Assembly (NCBI GenBank): GCA_964464435.1
Contig: CAYXGE010000044.1
Span: 1 to 15,783, forward strand
Direction: 5' to 3'
DNA length: 15,783 bases
From: CAYXGE01 sp964464435
GTDB lineage: Bacteria; Pseudomonadota; Gammaproteobacteria; Burkholderiales; Methylophilaceae
Shown here piece after piece: positions 14,604 to 15,783 of this stretch (its first letter is position 1; each line of letters opens with the position of its first letter). The notes under the pieces were generated by a model, which was not told the DNA's origin, did no database searches, and worked only from the letters and a program-made list of their open reading frames with translations. A program made the translations under genes and the position numbers.

Positions 14604-14610
14604 AAAGGGA
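14604..14610 (+). promoter_or_regulatory. Ribosome binding site that fixes the pilM start
   Basis: AAAGGGA, 8 bases before the TTG at 14619. The longer open frame begins at a TTG at 14601, but that would put this strong site inside the coding region, so 14619 is the better start. Confidence 0.6.
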
Positions 14611-14618
14611 ATTTCAGT

Positions 14619-15692
14619 TTGAAATTCGACTTTTTTAAAGAAAGTACACCACCCGTTATCGGTATTGATATCAGCGCGTCTGCAGTTAAGATGGTTGAAC
14701 TGTCCGAATCAGGCAAGGGCACATACAAACTTGAAGGTTACGCCATAGCGCCAATCGGCAAAGATAGCGTTGTCGATGGCAATATTAATGAGCTTGAGGT
14801 GGTTGCGGATGGCATCAAACGTGCATGGAAGCTTTTAGGCACCAGAGAGAAGCGTGCCGCACTTGCTTTGCCCGCCGCAGCGGTTATTACCAAAAAAGTG
14901 TTAATGGCTGCTGGTCTCAGAGAAGAAGACATGGAGGCGCAAGTTGAGGCTGAGGCAAATCAATACATTCCATTCTCACTTGATGAAGTCAATATTGATT
15001 TTCAAATTATTGGTGCAGCACCCAATAATCCTGATGAAGTTGAAGTACTGATAGCCGCATCAAGAAAAGAAAAAATTGAAGACCGAGTAGCCGCCGCAGA
15101 AGGTGCTGGGTTGAAAGTCATGGTAATGGATGTTGAAACCTATGCAACTGAAGCTGCCTATGAATTGGCTTCAACGCAGCTGCCAAACGCAGGAAAAGAT
15201 CAAACAGTCATGATTGTCGATATTGGTGCGATTAATACTCGTATCAATGTATTGAATGACAATGTATCGGTATACACCAGAGAACAACCATTTGGTGGTG
15301 CGCAATTAACGCAAGAAATTCAAAGACGGTACGGATTGTCACCAGAAGAATCTGAAATCGCAAAACGTAAAGGCGGATTGCCAGATAGTTATGATGACGA
15401 AGTGCTGAAACCATTTATACAAACATTAGCACTTGAAGTTGCGCGCGCATTACAATTTTTCACTAGTTCAACACAATATAATCGTGTTGACCACATTTTA
15501 TTAGCAGGTGGCTGTGCTGCTATTTCAGGTGTGGATATTGCCGTTCAAGATAGAACGCAAGTCAACACTATTGTCATAAACCCTTTCGTTAATATGCAGG
15601 TCAGTGCACGTGTTAAACAGCAGCAAGCAATTATAGATGCACCAGCCTTGCTAATTGCCATTGGTCTTGCTATGCGGAGTTTCGACGCATGA
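14619..15692 (+). CDS. pilM: Type IV pilus assembly protein PilM
   Basis: A 357-residue cytoplasmic actin-like ATPase-fold protein that binds the N-terminus of PilN and links the PilNOP alignment subcomplex to the pilus motor. Counted from TTG 14619, the three nucleotide-binding signatures of the actin/FtsA/MreB superfamily are present: IGIDISASAVK at 14-24 (phosphate 1), MIVDIGAINTRINV at 198-211 (phosphate 2) and LLAGGCAAISG at 294-304 (adenosine). The EAEANQYIPFSLDEVNIDF stretch is a PilM hallmark. TTG at 14619 gives MKFDFFKESTPPVIGID, the usual PilM opening, and has a good ribosome binding site. The stop overlaps the pilN ATG by four bases (ATGA). Confidence 0.95.
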   Translation: MKFDFFKESTPPVIGIDISASAVKMVELSESGKGTYKLEGYAIAPIGKDSVVDGNINELEVVADGIKRAWKLLGTREKRAALALPAAAVITKKVLMAAGLREEDMEAQVEAEANQYIPFSLDEVNIDFQIIGAAPNNPDEVEVLIAASRKEKIEDRVAAAEGAGLKVMVMDVETYATEAAYELASTQLPNAGKDQTVMIVDIGAINTRINVLNDNVSVYTREQPFGGAQLTQEIQRRYGLSPEESEIAKRKGGLPDSYDDEVLKPFIQTLALEVARALQFFTSSTQYNRVDHILLAGGCAAISGVDIAVQDRTQVNTIVINPFVNMQVSARVKQQQAIIDAPALLIAIGLAMRSFDA

Positions 15693-15783
15693 TACGTATA
15701 AACTTACTCCCGCATCGCCAAATTAAGCGTGCTGAAAGACAGCGCCAATTTAACCTGATGCTGGTGGCAACTGTTGTCGCTGC
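15689..15783 (+). CDS. pilN: Type IV pilus assembly protein PilN, N-terminal fragment
   Basis: The frame opens with ATG at 15689, overlapping the pilM stop, and runs to the window edge. It reads MIRINLLPHRQIKRAERQRQ, then FNLMLVATVVA. The INLLPHR motif is the cytoplasmic peptide of PilN that binds PilM, and the hydrophobic stretch that follows is the beginning of its single membrane span. About 31 codons are visible; the periplasmic domain lies outside. pilO, pilP and pilQ are expected next. Confidence 0.92.
   Translation, partial: MIRINLLPHRQIKRAERQRQFNLMLVATVVA

Noticed and set aside
1..15783. Mobile elements, CRISPR arrays, toxin-antitoxin pairs, tRNA or rRNA genes
   Set aside because: I looked for terminal inverted repeats, transposase motifs, direct repeat arrays, paired small genes and tRNA-like CCA/T-loop patterns and saw none.

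Overview
The window looks like a draft contig from a betaproteobacterium. It is AT-leaning, densely packed, and its gene order fits Methylophilaceae such as Methylotenera. That family assignment is inferred from protein flavour and gene order and has not been tested by a search. One run of exactly 100 N at 1739-1838 marks an assembly gap inside a gene. Every complete gene belongs to a recognisable family except two conserved-looking hypotheticals. I see no mobile element, CRISPR array, prophage, rRNA or tRNA.

Left part (1-5977, all plus strand): the C-terminal end of an RsuA/RluF-type pseudouridine synthase; a YidB-like (DUF937) protein with a strong ribosome binding site and a clear intrinsic terminator; uppP (undecaprenyl-diphosphatase, which recycles the lipid carrier of cell-wall synthesis); a very long asmA-family gene containing about 4.5 tandem modules of roughly 98 residues; mutY, whose GTG start overlaps the asmA stop; and a 74-residue hypothetical.

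Middle (about 6060-11330, plus strand): one tight run hisB-hisH-hisA-hisF-hisI-hisE-HIT-tatA-tatB-tatC. Several junctions overlap by 1-4 bases. It carries six late and middle histidine-biosynthesis genes, a histidine-triad nucleotide hydrolase and the complete twin-arginine translocase. A plausible promoter lies just before hisB and no terminator is visible inside, so the ten genes may form a single transcription unit.

Right part: on the minus strand, ponA/mrcA (bifunctional penicillin-binding protein 1A) is followed 2 bases later by a hypothetical gene, which meets tatC tail-to-tail with only 6 bases between them. Divergent from ponA, on the plus strand, pilM and the first codons of pilN begin the pilMNOPQ cluster for type IV pilus assembly. 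This ponA/pilM head-to-head order is common in beta- and gammaproteobacteria. The shared 14474-14618 region holds candidate promoters for both directions and a six-codon mini-ORF before pilM.

I did not find a convincing undescribed system. The most notable things are the modular expansion of AsmA, an inverted repeat directly before asmA, the mini-ORF before pilM, and the two hypotheticals. Start codons were revised from the longest open frame for hisB, hisA, tatA, ponA and pilM.
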